DNA from: Clostridium sp. CAG:354_28_25
GTDB taxonomy: Bacteria > Bacillota > Clostridia > TANB77 > CAG-508
Length of the DNA stretch: 64,000 bases
Reading direction: 5' to 3'
NCBI GenBank assembly: GCA_001915925.1
Contig: MNRL01000009.1
Location: 10,450-74,449 of the forward strand
The notes beneath the pieces were generated by a model that was not told where the DNA came from, searched no databases, and saw only the letters and a program-made list of their open reading frames with translations. Position 1 is the stretch's first letter. Each line of letters begins with the position of its first letter. A program made the translations under genes and the position numbers. Shown here one piece after another: positions 52,551-59,969 of the stretch.

Positions 52551-52581
52551 AAGTAGGTAACTTACAATAAATTACCTACTT
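52551..52581. terminator. Bidirectional hairpin between nrdG and the P-loop kinase
   Basis: AAGTAGGTAA (52551-52560) pairs with TTACCTACTT around a short loop. The plus strand continues TTTAATATA and the minus strand TTTGTGTT. It marks the boundary between the nrdDG operon and the enzyme array. Confidence 0.75.
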
Positions 52582-52613
52582 TTTAATATACTTATTTTTA
52601 AATTTTTACAAAA

Positions 52614-52644
52614 TAGGGATTTTAGGACCGTCCCCCAAATCCCT
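52614..52644. repeat. REP-like element behind nrdG
   Basis: TAGGGATTTTAGGACCGTCC followed by CCCAAATCCCT. Both arms (AGGGATTT and AAATCCCT) are present, so this is the most symmetrical copy in the window. It lies between nrdG and the P-loop kinase gene. Confidence 0.85.
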
Positions 52645-52659
52645 GTCTGACTCAAAACC

Positions 52660-53148
52660 CTATTTTACTAAATTAATTCCGCCATTTTTTAAACTCTTTT
52701 GTACATCAATTACTCTTTGGTTAGAAGAACCTTTCCATTTTAATGTTGGATCATGTAATTCGTCTTCATAATTTCCATCAACTAATACATCTATATATTT
52801 TAATGCATCTTGATCTTTTAATTGTTCATACTTATAGCCAGACCATGCCCATACATTTTTATCTGGATATTTTTCTTTAAATGCTTTGGCAAGTTTTGCT
52901 GTTCCTTTTATATTAGTAGGAGCCATTGGCTCCCCACCTAATATAGATAACCCTTTTACTTCATTTTTATTACTTAATTCTAGTACTTTATCAATTGTTT
53001 CTTGTGTAAATTCTTTTCCACCTTCGAAATCCCATGTTTCAGGATTAAAACAGTTCTTACAATGAAAAGGACAACCTTGCATAAATATAGATACTCTTAC
53101 TCCTGGCCCGTTTGATATATCCATTTTTCTAATTAAATTGTATCTCAT
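52660..53148 (-). CDS. nrdG: Anaerobic ribonucleotide reductase activating protein
   Basis: Radical-SAM enzyme that installs the glycyl radical on NrdD. 162 residues. The CxxxCxxC cluster motif is in QGCPFHCKNCFNPETWDFEGG, followed by LSILGGEPMAP, the SAM-binding GGE motif. Its ATG lies two bases past the stop codon of nrdD, with AAGGAGG in the end of that gene. The operon ends at a REP element and a terminator. Confidence 0.95.
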   Translation of the reverse strand: MRYNLIRKMDISNGPGVRVSIFMQGCPFHCKNCFNPETWDFEGGKEFTQETIDKVLELSNKNEVKGLSILGGEPMAPTNIKGTAKLAKAFKEKYPDKNVWAWSGYKYEQLKDQDALKYIDVLVDGNYEDELHDPTLKWKGSSNQRVIDVQKSLKNGGINLVK

Positions 53149-53150
53149 AA

Positions 53151-55340
53151 TTATGCCTCCTTGTTATCGATATGTAAAACTCTTTCTTTTATTTCTTGTG
53201 TTCTTCCTTTATTCCAGAAGTTTGTTCCGATATATCCGCAAGTACGTCTTGCAACATTTAATGTATTGTGATCTCTATTACCACAATTTGGACAATACCA
53301 TTCTAAATCATCATCTATTAAAATCTCTCCTGTATAACCACAGTTTTGACAATAATCAGATTTAGTATTAAGTTCTGCGTACATGATATTATCATAAATA
53401 AATTGTATAACTTCAATTACTGCATCAATATTTCCTTGTAAGTTTGGTGTTTCTACATAAGAAATAGCTCCACCAGGACTTAATACTTGAAATTCGCTTT
53501 CTAGTTTTAATTTAGAAAATGCGTCTATTTCTTCGAATACAGGAACATGATATGAATTAGTAATATAATTTCTGTCTGTAATTCCTTTTACTGTTCCAAA
53601 TCTTTCTTTTAAGCATTTAGCAAATTTATATGTCGTTGATTCTATTGGTGTACCATAAACAGAATAATCTAAATCTTCTTCTGCTTTCCATTTGCTTGTT
53701 GCATCATTTAAATGTTGCATTACTTTTAATCCAAATTCTTTTCCTGGTCCATTATCTGTATGACTGTGTCCTGTCATAACTTTAACACATTCATATAGAC
53801 CTGCATATCCAAGTGAAATTGTAGAATATCCATGATGTAATAATTCATGTATTGATTCACCTTTTTCTAATCTTGCTAATGCTCCATGTTGCCATAAAAT
53901 AGGTGCTACATCACTTGTTACATTACTTAATCTCTTATGTCTTATTTGTAAAGCTCTGTGACATAACTCCAATCTTTCGTCAAATATCTTCCAGAATTCA
54001 TCCATATCACCATCAGCAGAAAGTGCAACATCTGGTAAATTAATCGTTACAACACCTTGGTTGAATCTTCCATAATATTTACCTTTTCCTTCTACATAAT
54101 TTTTAGCTTTTGCTATATTTCCTATATTTAACATTCTATCAGGTGTTAAGAATGATCTACATCCCATACATGGATAACAATCTCCATCTCCTAGGATATT
54201 TTTCTTATATTTTAGCATCATCTTTTCTGATATATAATCTGGAACCATTCTTTTAGCTGTACATTCTGCAGCAAGTTTTGTTAGATACCAGTATTTGCTG
54301 CCTTCATGAATATTATCTTCTTCAAGAACATATAAAAGTTTTGGGAACGCTGGTGTTATATATACACCTTTTTCGTTCTTAAAACCTAATATTCTTTGTT
54401 TTAAGAACTCTTCGATTATCATTGCAAGTTCGTCTTTATATTCTTCTGTTTCTCCTAAATACATACAAACTGATAAGAATGGTGCTTGTCCATTTGTGTT
54501 TGTCATAGAGTTTACTTGATAGTTAAATGTTTGGACACCATCTTCAATTTCTTTTTTAGTATCTTGCATAGCATATTTTTCACAATCTTTTTTGCTAAAG
54601 TTTCTTGCTTGATATTTCTTTAAATACTTTTCATAGCTTAATCTAACAAATGGTGCTAAATGTGTAAGTGATACCGTAGCTCCGCCATAGCTTGATGATG
54701 TTACTGCTAATATTATTTGTGTTGCTATTGTTGCAGCTGTTAAAAATCTATGTGGTTTTTCTATCATAACTCCATTTATTACTGTTCCGTATTGTAACAT
54801 ATCATCTAAGTTAATTAATTCACAATTATGAAGAGCATTTTGCGCAAAATAATCAGCATCATGAAAATGTATAATACCTGCATCATGTGCCTCTACTATA
54901 TCTTCAGGGAGTAAAAATCTTCTTGTTATATCTGTACTTGTTATTCCTGCTAAGTAGTCTCTTTGTGTTGTAACTACTTCTGCATTTTTATTAGAATTTT
55001 CACTATTCCAATATTCGTTTTCTCCTTCAATTAATTCTTTAATTGATTTGTCTGTTGTATTTGCTTTTCTTACTAATTCTCTAGTATATCTATATGTAAT
55101 ATATTTCTTTGCTAATTGATATTTGTCAAATTCCATTAGCTTTTGTTCTATTATATCTTGAATATCTTCAACTAAAATTCTTTTTTTATTTAAATCTTCG
55201 ATGTATTTTATGATTTCTTTTATTTCTTCTTTAGTTGCTTTTTCTCTTCCTCTTACCTCCTCATTTGCTTTTCCAATTGCTACTCTAATTTTTTCTGGAT
55301 CGTAGTCCACAATGTGTCCATCTCTTTTAACGATTTTCAT
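53151..55340 (-). CDS. nrdD: Anaerobic ribonucleoside-triphosphate reductase
   Basis: Class III enzyme that makes deoxyribonucleotides without oxygen. 729 residues. An N-terminal ATP-cone (about residues 3-90), the catalytic barrel, a C-terminal zinc site (CQNCGYTGE ... CPNCG) and the glycyl radical site in RRTCGYIGTNFWNKGRTQEI are visible. The promoter region contains an 18-base perfect palindrome shared with a divergent Crp/Fnr-family regulator gene. AGGGGAGG precedes the ATG. Confidence 0.97.
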   Translation of the reverse strand: MKIVKRDGHIVDYDPEKIRVAIGKANEEVRGREKATKEEIKEIIKYIEDLNKKRILVEDIQDIIEQKLMEFDKYQLAKKYITYRYTRELVRKANTTDKSIKELIEGENEYWNSENSNKNAEVVTTQRDYLAGITSTDITRRFLLPEDIVEAHDAGIIHFHDADYFAQNALHNCELINLDDMLQYGTVINGVMIEKPHRFLTAATIATQIILAVTSSSYGGATVSLTHLAPFVRLSYEKYLKKYQARNFSKKDCEKYAMQDTKKEIEDGVQTFNYQVNSMTNTNGQAPFLSVCMYLGETEEYKDELAMIIEEFLKQRILGFKNEKGVYITPAFPKLLYVLEEDNIHEGSKYWYLTKLAAECTAKRMVPDYISEKMMLKYKKNILGDGDCYPCMGCRSFLTPDRMLNIGNIAKAKNYVEGKGKYYGRFNQGVVTINLPDVALSADGDMDEFWKIFDERLELCHRALQIRHKRLSNVTSDVAPILWQHGALARLEKGESIHELLHHGYSTISLGYAGLYECVKVMTGHSHTDNGPGKEFGLKVMQHLNDATSKWKAEEDLDYSVYGTPIESTTYKFAKCLKERFGTVKGITDRNYITNSYHVPVFEEIDAFSKLKLESEFQVLSPGGAISYVETPNLQGNIDAVIEVIQFIYDNIMYAELNTKSDYCQNCGYTGEILIDDDLEWYCPNCGNRDHNTLNVARRTCGYIGTNFWNKGRTQEIKERVLHIDNKEA

Positions 55341-55392
55341 TCTTTTGTTCCTCCCCTGATTTATTTTTTTGTATTATTTATTACGAGTAAAT

Positions 55393-55435
55393 ATTATATA
55401 TAATTTTTAATATATACAAGTTGCACTTGCAACTT
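55393..55435. promoter_or_regulatory. Divergent promoter region with a Crp/Fnr-type operator palindrome
   Basis: AAGTTGCACTTGCAACTT (55418-55435) is an 18-base perfect palindrome with a two-base centre. On the minus strand a TATAAT box is at 55393-55398, with a poor -35 (ACTTGT) overlapping the palindrome. The palindrome centre would lie about 40 bases upstream of the nrdD start of transcription. That is the spacing of class II activation by Crp/Fnr proteins. The divergent gene at 55473 encodes such a regulator. The site is candidate only. Confidence 0.7.
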
Positions 55436-55472
55436 TTTTGTTTTTTTGTTAAAATTTTTTTAGGTGATAAAA

Positions 55473-56108
55473 ATGAGGCTTCCTTTTGAAGGATTAACAA
55501 AATTACAAATCGGTAAACTCTTTGTGCTTCTAGGCGTTCACAGGTATAGATATACTAAAGGTGAAGAGATTGTTCCTACCATAAAAAACGATAATATTAT
55601 TGGAATTGTACTTAGTGGATTTGCCCAAATTATGAATATAGAGTACAATGGGAACGAAATGGTACAGGAAAATCTTGGAAAAGATAGTGTGTTTGGAACA
55701 ACAATTTCTGCAACTAATAGTGAAGACTGTCAAATAATCGCAAAGGAAGATACAGAAGTTCTAATTATAGACTATGTAAAACTTATGAGACCTGAAAATA
55801 CTAATCATAATTATTTTAATATTTTTTTAAGTAATTTATTTGATATAATCAATACAAAATACAGAGAAACTAACGAAAGAGTTAAAGTATTAGAGAAAAA
55901 ACAAATACGTGAAAAATTATTAAAATTTTTTGAGATTGAACATAGAAAAAGTCGTTCTAAAAATATTTATTTAAGTTTTCCTTTTAAGGATTTAGCAGAT
56001 TACCTTGCAATTGATAGATCTGCTATGTTTAGAGAATTAAAGCATTTAAAGGATGATAAACTTATTGAAGTTGATGGTAGGAAAATTAAGATATTGTATG
56101 AGATATAA
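55473..56108 (+). CDS. Crp/Fnr family transcription regulator
   Basis: About 211 residues. The cyclic-nucleotide-type sensing domain (about 10-125) is followed by a dimerisation helix and a winged-helix DNA-binding domain (about 145-205, with FKDLADYLAIDRSAMFRELKHL). The N-terminal cysteines that bind the Fe-S cluster of FNR are absent (one Cys is present in total), so oxygen sensing by a cluster is not supported and the ligand is unknown. The ATG at 55473 (MRLPFEG) follows AGGTGA; the frame can begin earlier at GTG. The divergent neighbour is nrdD. Confidence 0.85.
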   Translation: MRLPFEGLTKLQIGKLFVLLGVHRYRYTKGEEIVPTIKNDNIIGIVLSGFAQIMNIEYNGNEMVQENLGKDSVFGTTISATNSEDCQIIAKEDTEVLIIDYVKLMRPENTNHNYFNIFLSNLFDIINTKYRETNERVKVLEKKQIREKLLKFFEIEHRKSRSKNIYLSFPFKDLADYLAIDRSAMFRELKHLKDDKLIEVDGRKIKILYEI

Positions 56109-56125
56109 TTTATGGCATGTAAAAA

Positions 56126-56156
56126 TCACAAAAGTCAAACGACTTTTGTGACAATT
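56126..56156 (+). terminator. Terminator of the Crp/Fnr regulator
   Basis: TCACAAAAGTC (56126-56136) pairs perfectly with 56141-56151 around a four-base loop, with a weak T tail. Stem sequence TCACAAAA/TTTTGTGA also resembles a Crp-type half-site, so it could serve regulation as well. Confidence 0.6.
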
Positions 56157-56184
56157 TCACACATTTTTCAAAGGACTTTTATTT

Positions 56185-56589
56185 TCATACTATAACATCA
56201 AAATCTTTTTTACAACGAGGACATGTACAAACATGTTTACCTTTTTTCTTTGGTAATCTGATTTCGGCTTTACAATTAGGACATTTTCTATAAATATGAG
56301 TTTTTCTATATGCCCATTTTTTCTTACGTAATTTTATCTTTTCTATAACTTTATTTTTAATCTTTAAAAATTTTGCATTTTCATTTTGTCTTTTATAAAT
56401 ATTGCGTGAAAAGACTCTAAACATCATATAAACACAAATTAGTATCTCTAATAGATATATAATTGGATTTCTAATGACTATACTTATAATTGCAATAATC
56501 CAAAATATAATAAATAAAAATTTATATAATTCATCTATTCCATATCTGCCTTGCATAAAATCGGCTAATTTATATATAAATTTATTCAA
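56185..56589 (-). CDS. Membrane protein with C-terminal zinc ribbon
   Basis: 134 residues. Two transmembrane helices (about 25-42 and 46-62), then a basic stretch and a zinc ribbon with CPNCKAEIRLPKKKGKHVCTCPRC. A TTG start (56589) is set by AAAGGAGG; the longer frame begins inside the DnaJ gene. The order DUF5685-DnaJ-zinc ribbon is a clostridial gene trio. Function unknown. Confidence 0.7.
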   Translation of the reverse strand: MNKFIYKLADFMQGRYGIDELYKFLFIIFWIIAIISIVIRNPIIYLLEILICVYMMFRVFSRNIYKRQNENAKFLKIKNKVIEKIKLRKKKWAYRKTHIYRKCPNCKAEIRLPKKKGKHVCTCPRCKKDFDVIV

Positions 56590-56603
56590 TATGCATTCCT
56601 CCT

Positions 56604-57203
56604 TTAACATATAAATCTTGGACCACAACAACAATTACATATAGAATCTGCTAAACACCACCAAAAACATATATTTTGCATATCAAAAGGTCTTCCATAT
56701 GTTCTACTTTGTTCTCTATACATATTTCCTCCGCCTTGCAATTGTTGTAATAATTCTTGATATCTTAAATTATTAGGTTCCATTTGTACTGCCATTTTTG
56801 CATTGTTTAATGCTGTTATTCTATTACCTGTATAATAATTTGCAATACTACTTAAATAATACCATTCAGCAGTTTTATCCTGAATTTCTGAAAGCACTCT
56901 TAATGCTTCCCTATACATTCCAGTTTGTATAAAATGACTTGCTACTTGATAAAGATTTGTACTTCCACTATTATTACTATATGAATTATTTTGAGTGTTA
57001 GAATAGCTATTATATTGATTTGCAGTACCATTTTTTATTTGATCATATGCTTCATTTATTTCCCTCATCTTTTTTGCTGCTTCTTCGTCCCCTGGATGTA
57101 AATCTGGATGATATTTTTTTACTAGTTTTCTGTATGCTTTCGTAACTTCTGCATCTGTTGCTCCATATGACACTCCAAGTACTTCGTATGGATTTTGTAT
57201 CAT
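56604..57203 (-). CDS. DnaJ-domain protein
   Basis: 199 residues. A J domain (about 3-65) with the HPD motif (KYHPDLHPGD) is followed by an Asn/Ser-rich linker, TPR-like helices (about 90-150), and a C-terminal hydrophobic stretch with Cys (NICFWWCLADSICNCC). It lacks the Gly/Phe and zinc-finger regions of canonical DnaJ, so it is a specialised J protein. It overlaps the neighbouring genes only by one base. Confidence 0.87.
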   Translation of the reverse strand: MIQNPYEVLGVSYGATDAEVTKAYRKLVKKYHPDLHPGDEEAAKKMREINEAYDQIKNGTANQYNSYSNTQNNSYSNNSGSTNLYQVASHFIQTGMYREALRVLSEIQDKTAEWYYLSSIANYYTGNRITALNNAKMAVQMEPNNLRYQELLQQLQGGGNMYREQSRTYGRPFDMQNICFWWCLADSICNCCCGPRFIC

Positions 57204-58007
57204 TTATTTTTCTCCCTTCTTTTTATGTATTTCATATTTTGTCCAAATTCCAGAATATAATATATTTTCAATTATTTTGTTAGAAATATTTAGGTTTTTA
57301 TATTTTTCTACACAATCTGATAAAAGTAGATTAAGCATATCATCAAATTCTGACTTTGAATTAGTTATTAATGGATTATATCTTTTATGTTTAATATCTT
57401 TTTCTAAATCTATGCATGCATCTAATATATATATAAATTTTCCTAATGCATCACCAAAATCTCTTAGTTTTTCTTCATATTCATCCTCGTATGGTGCAAA
57501 TATTTCTCTAAATAATTTGCCACTTGCTTGTGCTGCTAAATCTGGATTTATAATATTTTTGGTTTCTATATCATTTAATTCTTTTAAAGCATTTTGTACA
57601 TTTTGAGCTTTTTTAGGATATTTCTTACATACTTTTTTAAAACTCTTTTTTATCAATTTTGCATAACAATTAGCAAATACATTTTTGTCATCTTGCCAAT
57701 CATCAAGAAGATTATAATAAGAAAGTAAAATATTCATATCTGCTACATAGTCTATAAAAGTTCCTTTAATATAAGTATGTTTATGAACAGGATGCATCAT
57801 ACATCTACATTCTAACTTTTCGTTTTTTTCTTTGTAAACTTCATTTAATAATATTATTAAAAATGTCATATCATAGTTTAATGTAAATCTGCTTATATTT
57901 TTGTGCTTTCTTTGTAATGATTTGCATAGTCCACAGTAACATTCTCTATAATATCTTTTATCTGTATCTTCTAATAATTTAGGATTTGTAACTATATTTC
58001 CTACCAT
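57204..58007 (-). CDS. DUF5685 family protein
   Basis: 267 residues. The start YYRECYCGLCKSLQRKHKNISR and CRCMMHPVHKHTYI contain clustered Cys and His residues, suggesting a bound metal, followed by helical regions with DACIDLEKDIKHKRYNPL near the end (a motif resembling helical prenyl/diphosphate-binding folds). These are typical of DUF5685, function unknown. It is the first gene of a trio with the DnaJ and zinc-ribbon genes and directly abuts the DnaJ gene. Confidence 0.75.
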   Translation of the reverse strand: MVGNIVTNPKLLEDTDKRYYRECYCGLCKSLQRKHKNISRFTLNYDMTFLIILLNEVYKEKNEKLECRCMMHPVHKHTYIKGTFIDYVADMNILLSYYNLLDDWQDDKNVFANCYAKLIKKSFKKVCKKYPKKAQNVQNALKELNDIETKNIINPDLAAQASGKLFREIFAPYEDEYEEKLRDFGDALGKFIYILDACIDLEKDIKHKRYNPLITNSKSEFDDMLNLLLSDCVEKYKNLNISNKIIENILYSGIWTKYEIHKKKGEK

Positions 58008-58112
58008 TTTACTTCACCCTTTTAGTTTGCTTATGAGATATAGTTTATTATTTTTCTTTGCTAAAATCAACAGCTATAGTAAAGATTTCACGGAAGTTTC
58101 ACATATATAGCA

Positions 58113-58150
58113 AAAGAGCTACTTAAATTTAATTAAATAGCTCTTTATTT
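58113..58150 (-). terminator. Terminator of the sigma/anti-sigma operon
   Basis: AAAGAGCT (58113-58120) pairs with AGCTCTTT (58139-58146), with more pairing inside the loop. The minus-strand tail is TTTTGCTATA. Its downstream half is also a member of a direct repeat found at 59888-59912. Confidence 0.75.
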
Positions 58151-58154
58151 TAAT
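58131..58154. repeat. Direct repeat copy 1, downstream of the anti-sigma gene
   Basis: AATTAAATAGCTCTTTA then TTTTAATTT. It matches copy two at 59888-59912 exactly over the first 17 bases and, after a one-base gap, over the next eight or so. Together the copies bracket the sigma/anti-sigma genes. Confidence 0.7.
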
Positions 58155-58161
58155 TTCATAC

Positions 58162-59226
58162 TTATTCTTCTTTTTCCAACTCTATAACAACTTCTTCGCC
58201 AGTTGTTTTAAATAAATGCACTTTTAAAGTATCTGTTGCATCATAATTTGTTAAATTAAAAGTATTATAGTATGTTACTGTTCCATCTTCTTTAACGCTT
58301 ATTTCTCCATCTCCATCAGATCTATGTGCAGGATAATATTTAGTTCCATCAGATGTCTCCACATACTCTTTTTCACTCCACGCAATGTCTTTGCAATTAT
58401 CTAAATATATTCTAAAGGCAGTATTTGAAACTTTAGCACTTTTAAATTTATAATTTTTATCACTAATAGAAACAAGCTTATAGTCTATAATATTTGACTT
58501 AGACATTTTAGTAGGTACATCTATTTCATAACTCCATTCACCATTATAAATAATAGATTTTTCTTCTCCTTTTGTTGTATTTCTTATTTTATTAAATGTT
58601 ACTTTTAGTGTTTTAGATTCTGGGAATTCTTTTTCATTTCCTGTAGCAGTTAAATAAAATTTTAAATCATGTTCATCTATTTTCTCACTTGCTTGACTAT
58701 ATCCTCCAGTATAGCTGTCATAATTTGCTTTTGCTTCTTTCTCTGTTTCATATAATGATGTCATTTCTTCTGATTCTAGTTCTCTTGTTGCAAAAACTTT
58801 TTCATTATTTTCATTTACTACCTTCAAGTCCATTATATCTATTTTACCTTCTTTAGATAGCATATTGGTCAAATTATAAGTTTCATCAAATTTTATATTT
58901 ATAGTTATATCAAAATTATAATCATCTAGTAAAAAAGATTCTATATTTGCACTAATACCATTAGCTTCTTTATATTCTGTATTTACGTCACTATAATATG
59001 CATTATTAATAGCTGTTTGGACACCATCACTACTATTTTTTCCAAACTTATTAATAATTTGAGTTGTAGCAAAAACTACTCCAGTCATAGAAAATGCAGC
59101 ACATGCAACTATTCCTATCTTTTTAATAGCATTAAATCTATTTTTATTCATAACTATATCCTCCTCTTTTACATTGGATATAGCTATTTTCACCTTTACT
59201 TTTTCTAAAATTTTATTATTATCCAT
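58162..59226 (-). CDS. DUF4179-type anti-sigma factor
   Basis: 354 residues. An N-terminal cytoplasmic segment (about 1-35, ILEKVKVKIAISNVKEED, of the kind that binds sigma), one transmembrane helix (about 38-58), and an extracytoplasmic DUF4179-like domain with GVQTAINNAYYSDVNTEY and beta-rich regions. It would hold the ECF sigma factor inactive at the membrane. The start at 59226 follows GAGGTT. An AGGAGG lies before an internal Met near residue 26, but that start would remove most of the sigma-binding region. It lies one base after the sigma gene. Confidence 0.82.
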   Translation of the reverse strand: MDNNKILEKVKVKIAISNVKEEDIVMNKNRFNAIKKIGIVACAAFSMTGVVFATTQIINKFGKNSSDGVQTAINNAYYSDVNTEYKEANGISANIESFLLDDYNFDITINIKFDETYNLTNMLSKEGKIDIMDLKVVNENNEKVFATRELESEEMTSLYETEKEAKANYDSYTGGYSQASEKIDEHDLKFYLTATGNEKEFPESKTLKVTFNKIRNTTKGEEKSIIYNGEWSYEIDVPTKMSKSNIIDYKLVSISDKNYKFKSAKVSNTAFRIYLDNCKDIAWSEKEYVETSDGTKYYPAHRSDGDGEISVKEDGTVTYYNTFNLTNYDATDTLKVHLFKTTGEEVVIELEKEE

Positions 59227-59227
59227 A

Positions 59228-59758
59228 TTATTTAACCTCTTTCTTTATTTTATTCCTAATTCTGTACAATCTTTGCTTTACACTAAATTCAGACATCTTT
59301 TGTTCTTTAGCTATATCCTTAATTGATTTAGAAGAATAATAAAAATCTAAAAATATTGTTTTATCAATTTCCTTCATGTTTTCTAGTTTCTTTTCTATGT
59401 GCCTAATTTCTTGAATATTAGTATCAAGAAAATCAATTTTATCATAACCATACAAACTATTTTCATAATCCGAAATATCTACATTAATTTTAATTTTTCT
59501 TAAATATTCTTTTACTAAGTTTCTTGTTATCCCTGCAATATACGAACTTAGGCTTTTGTTTATATCTAATTTGTGTTTATTTTTCCATAGTATAAAAAAC
59601 ACTTCAGAAATAATCTCTTCTTTATCTTCATTACTTAAATTAGTACTTGCCATGTTATTTATAATAATAGCTATATAAGATGAATATTCGTTTATTATTC
59701 TTTCTAAATCAAGTTCATTATTTTTTATATATCGTTTTATTTCTCTATCTTTATTCAC
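59228..59758 (-). CDS. ECF-type sigma-70 factor
   Basis: 176 residues. Region 2 (about 20-90, with SNEDKEEIISEVFFILWKNKHKL) binds core polymerase and the -10 element; region 4 (about 115-170, with DFYYSSKSIKDIAKEQKMSEFSVKQRLYRIRNKI) is the -35-binding helix-turn-helix. A GTG start at 59758 is fixed by the frame and an AAGGAG a little far upstream. It is co-transcribed with the anti-sigma gene, as is usual. Its target genes cannot be named. Confidence 0.88.
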   Translation of the reverse strand: MNKDREIKRYIKNNELDLERIINEYSSYIAIIINNMASTNLSNEDKEEIISEVFFILWKNKHKLDINKSLSSYIAGITRNLVKEYLRKIKINVDISDYENSLYGYDKIDFLDTNIQEIRHIEKKLENMKEIDKTIFLDFYYSSKSIKDIAKEQKMSEFSVKQRLYRIRNKIKKEVK

Positions 59759-59887
59759 TTTTGTTTTAAACTCCTTTTTTACATAAGATATCTTACATCT
59801 TTATATTGATAATTTTATAAAAAAAGTAACATTTTTATAATTATTTTAACAAAAAATATAGACCTACCATTTCTGGTAAGTCCTCAT

Positions 59888-59912
59888 AATTAAATAGCTC
59901 TTTAGTTTTAAT
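59888..59912. repeat. Direct repeat copy 2, upstream of the sigma gene
   Basis: AATTAAATAGCTCTTTAG then TTTTAATT. It is the same sequence as the terminator half at 58131 with a one-base insertion. It lacks the pairing arm, so it looks like a relic of a terminator copied or left by a rearrangement. Confidence 0.7.
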
Positions 59913-59940
59913 TTTACCGTCCCGTCTTATGTTTACCAAT

Positions 59941-59969
59941 TGAACTTTAAGCTCCGTCCCTAAAGTTTA
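59941..59969. repeat. REP-like palindrome behind pheT
   Basis: TGAACTTTAAGCTCCGTCCC then TAAAGTTTA. It is the same type of palindrome as at 14218-14246 (arms TGAACTTTA / TAAAGTTCA), directly after the pheT stop codon. A partial GTCCCGTC core also appears at 59918-59926. Confidence 0.8.
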
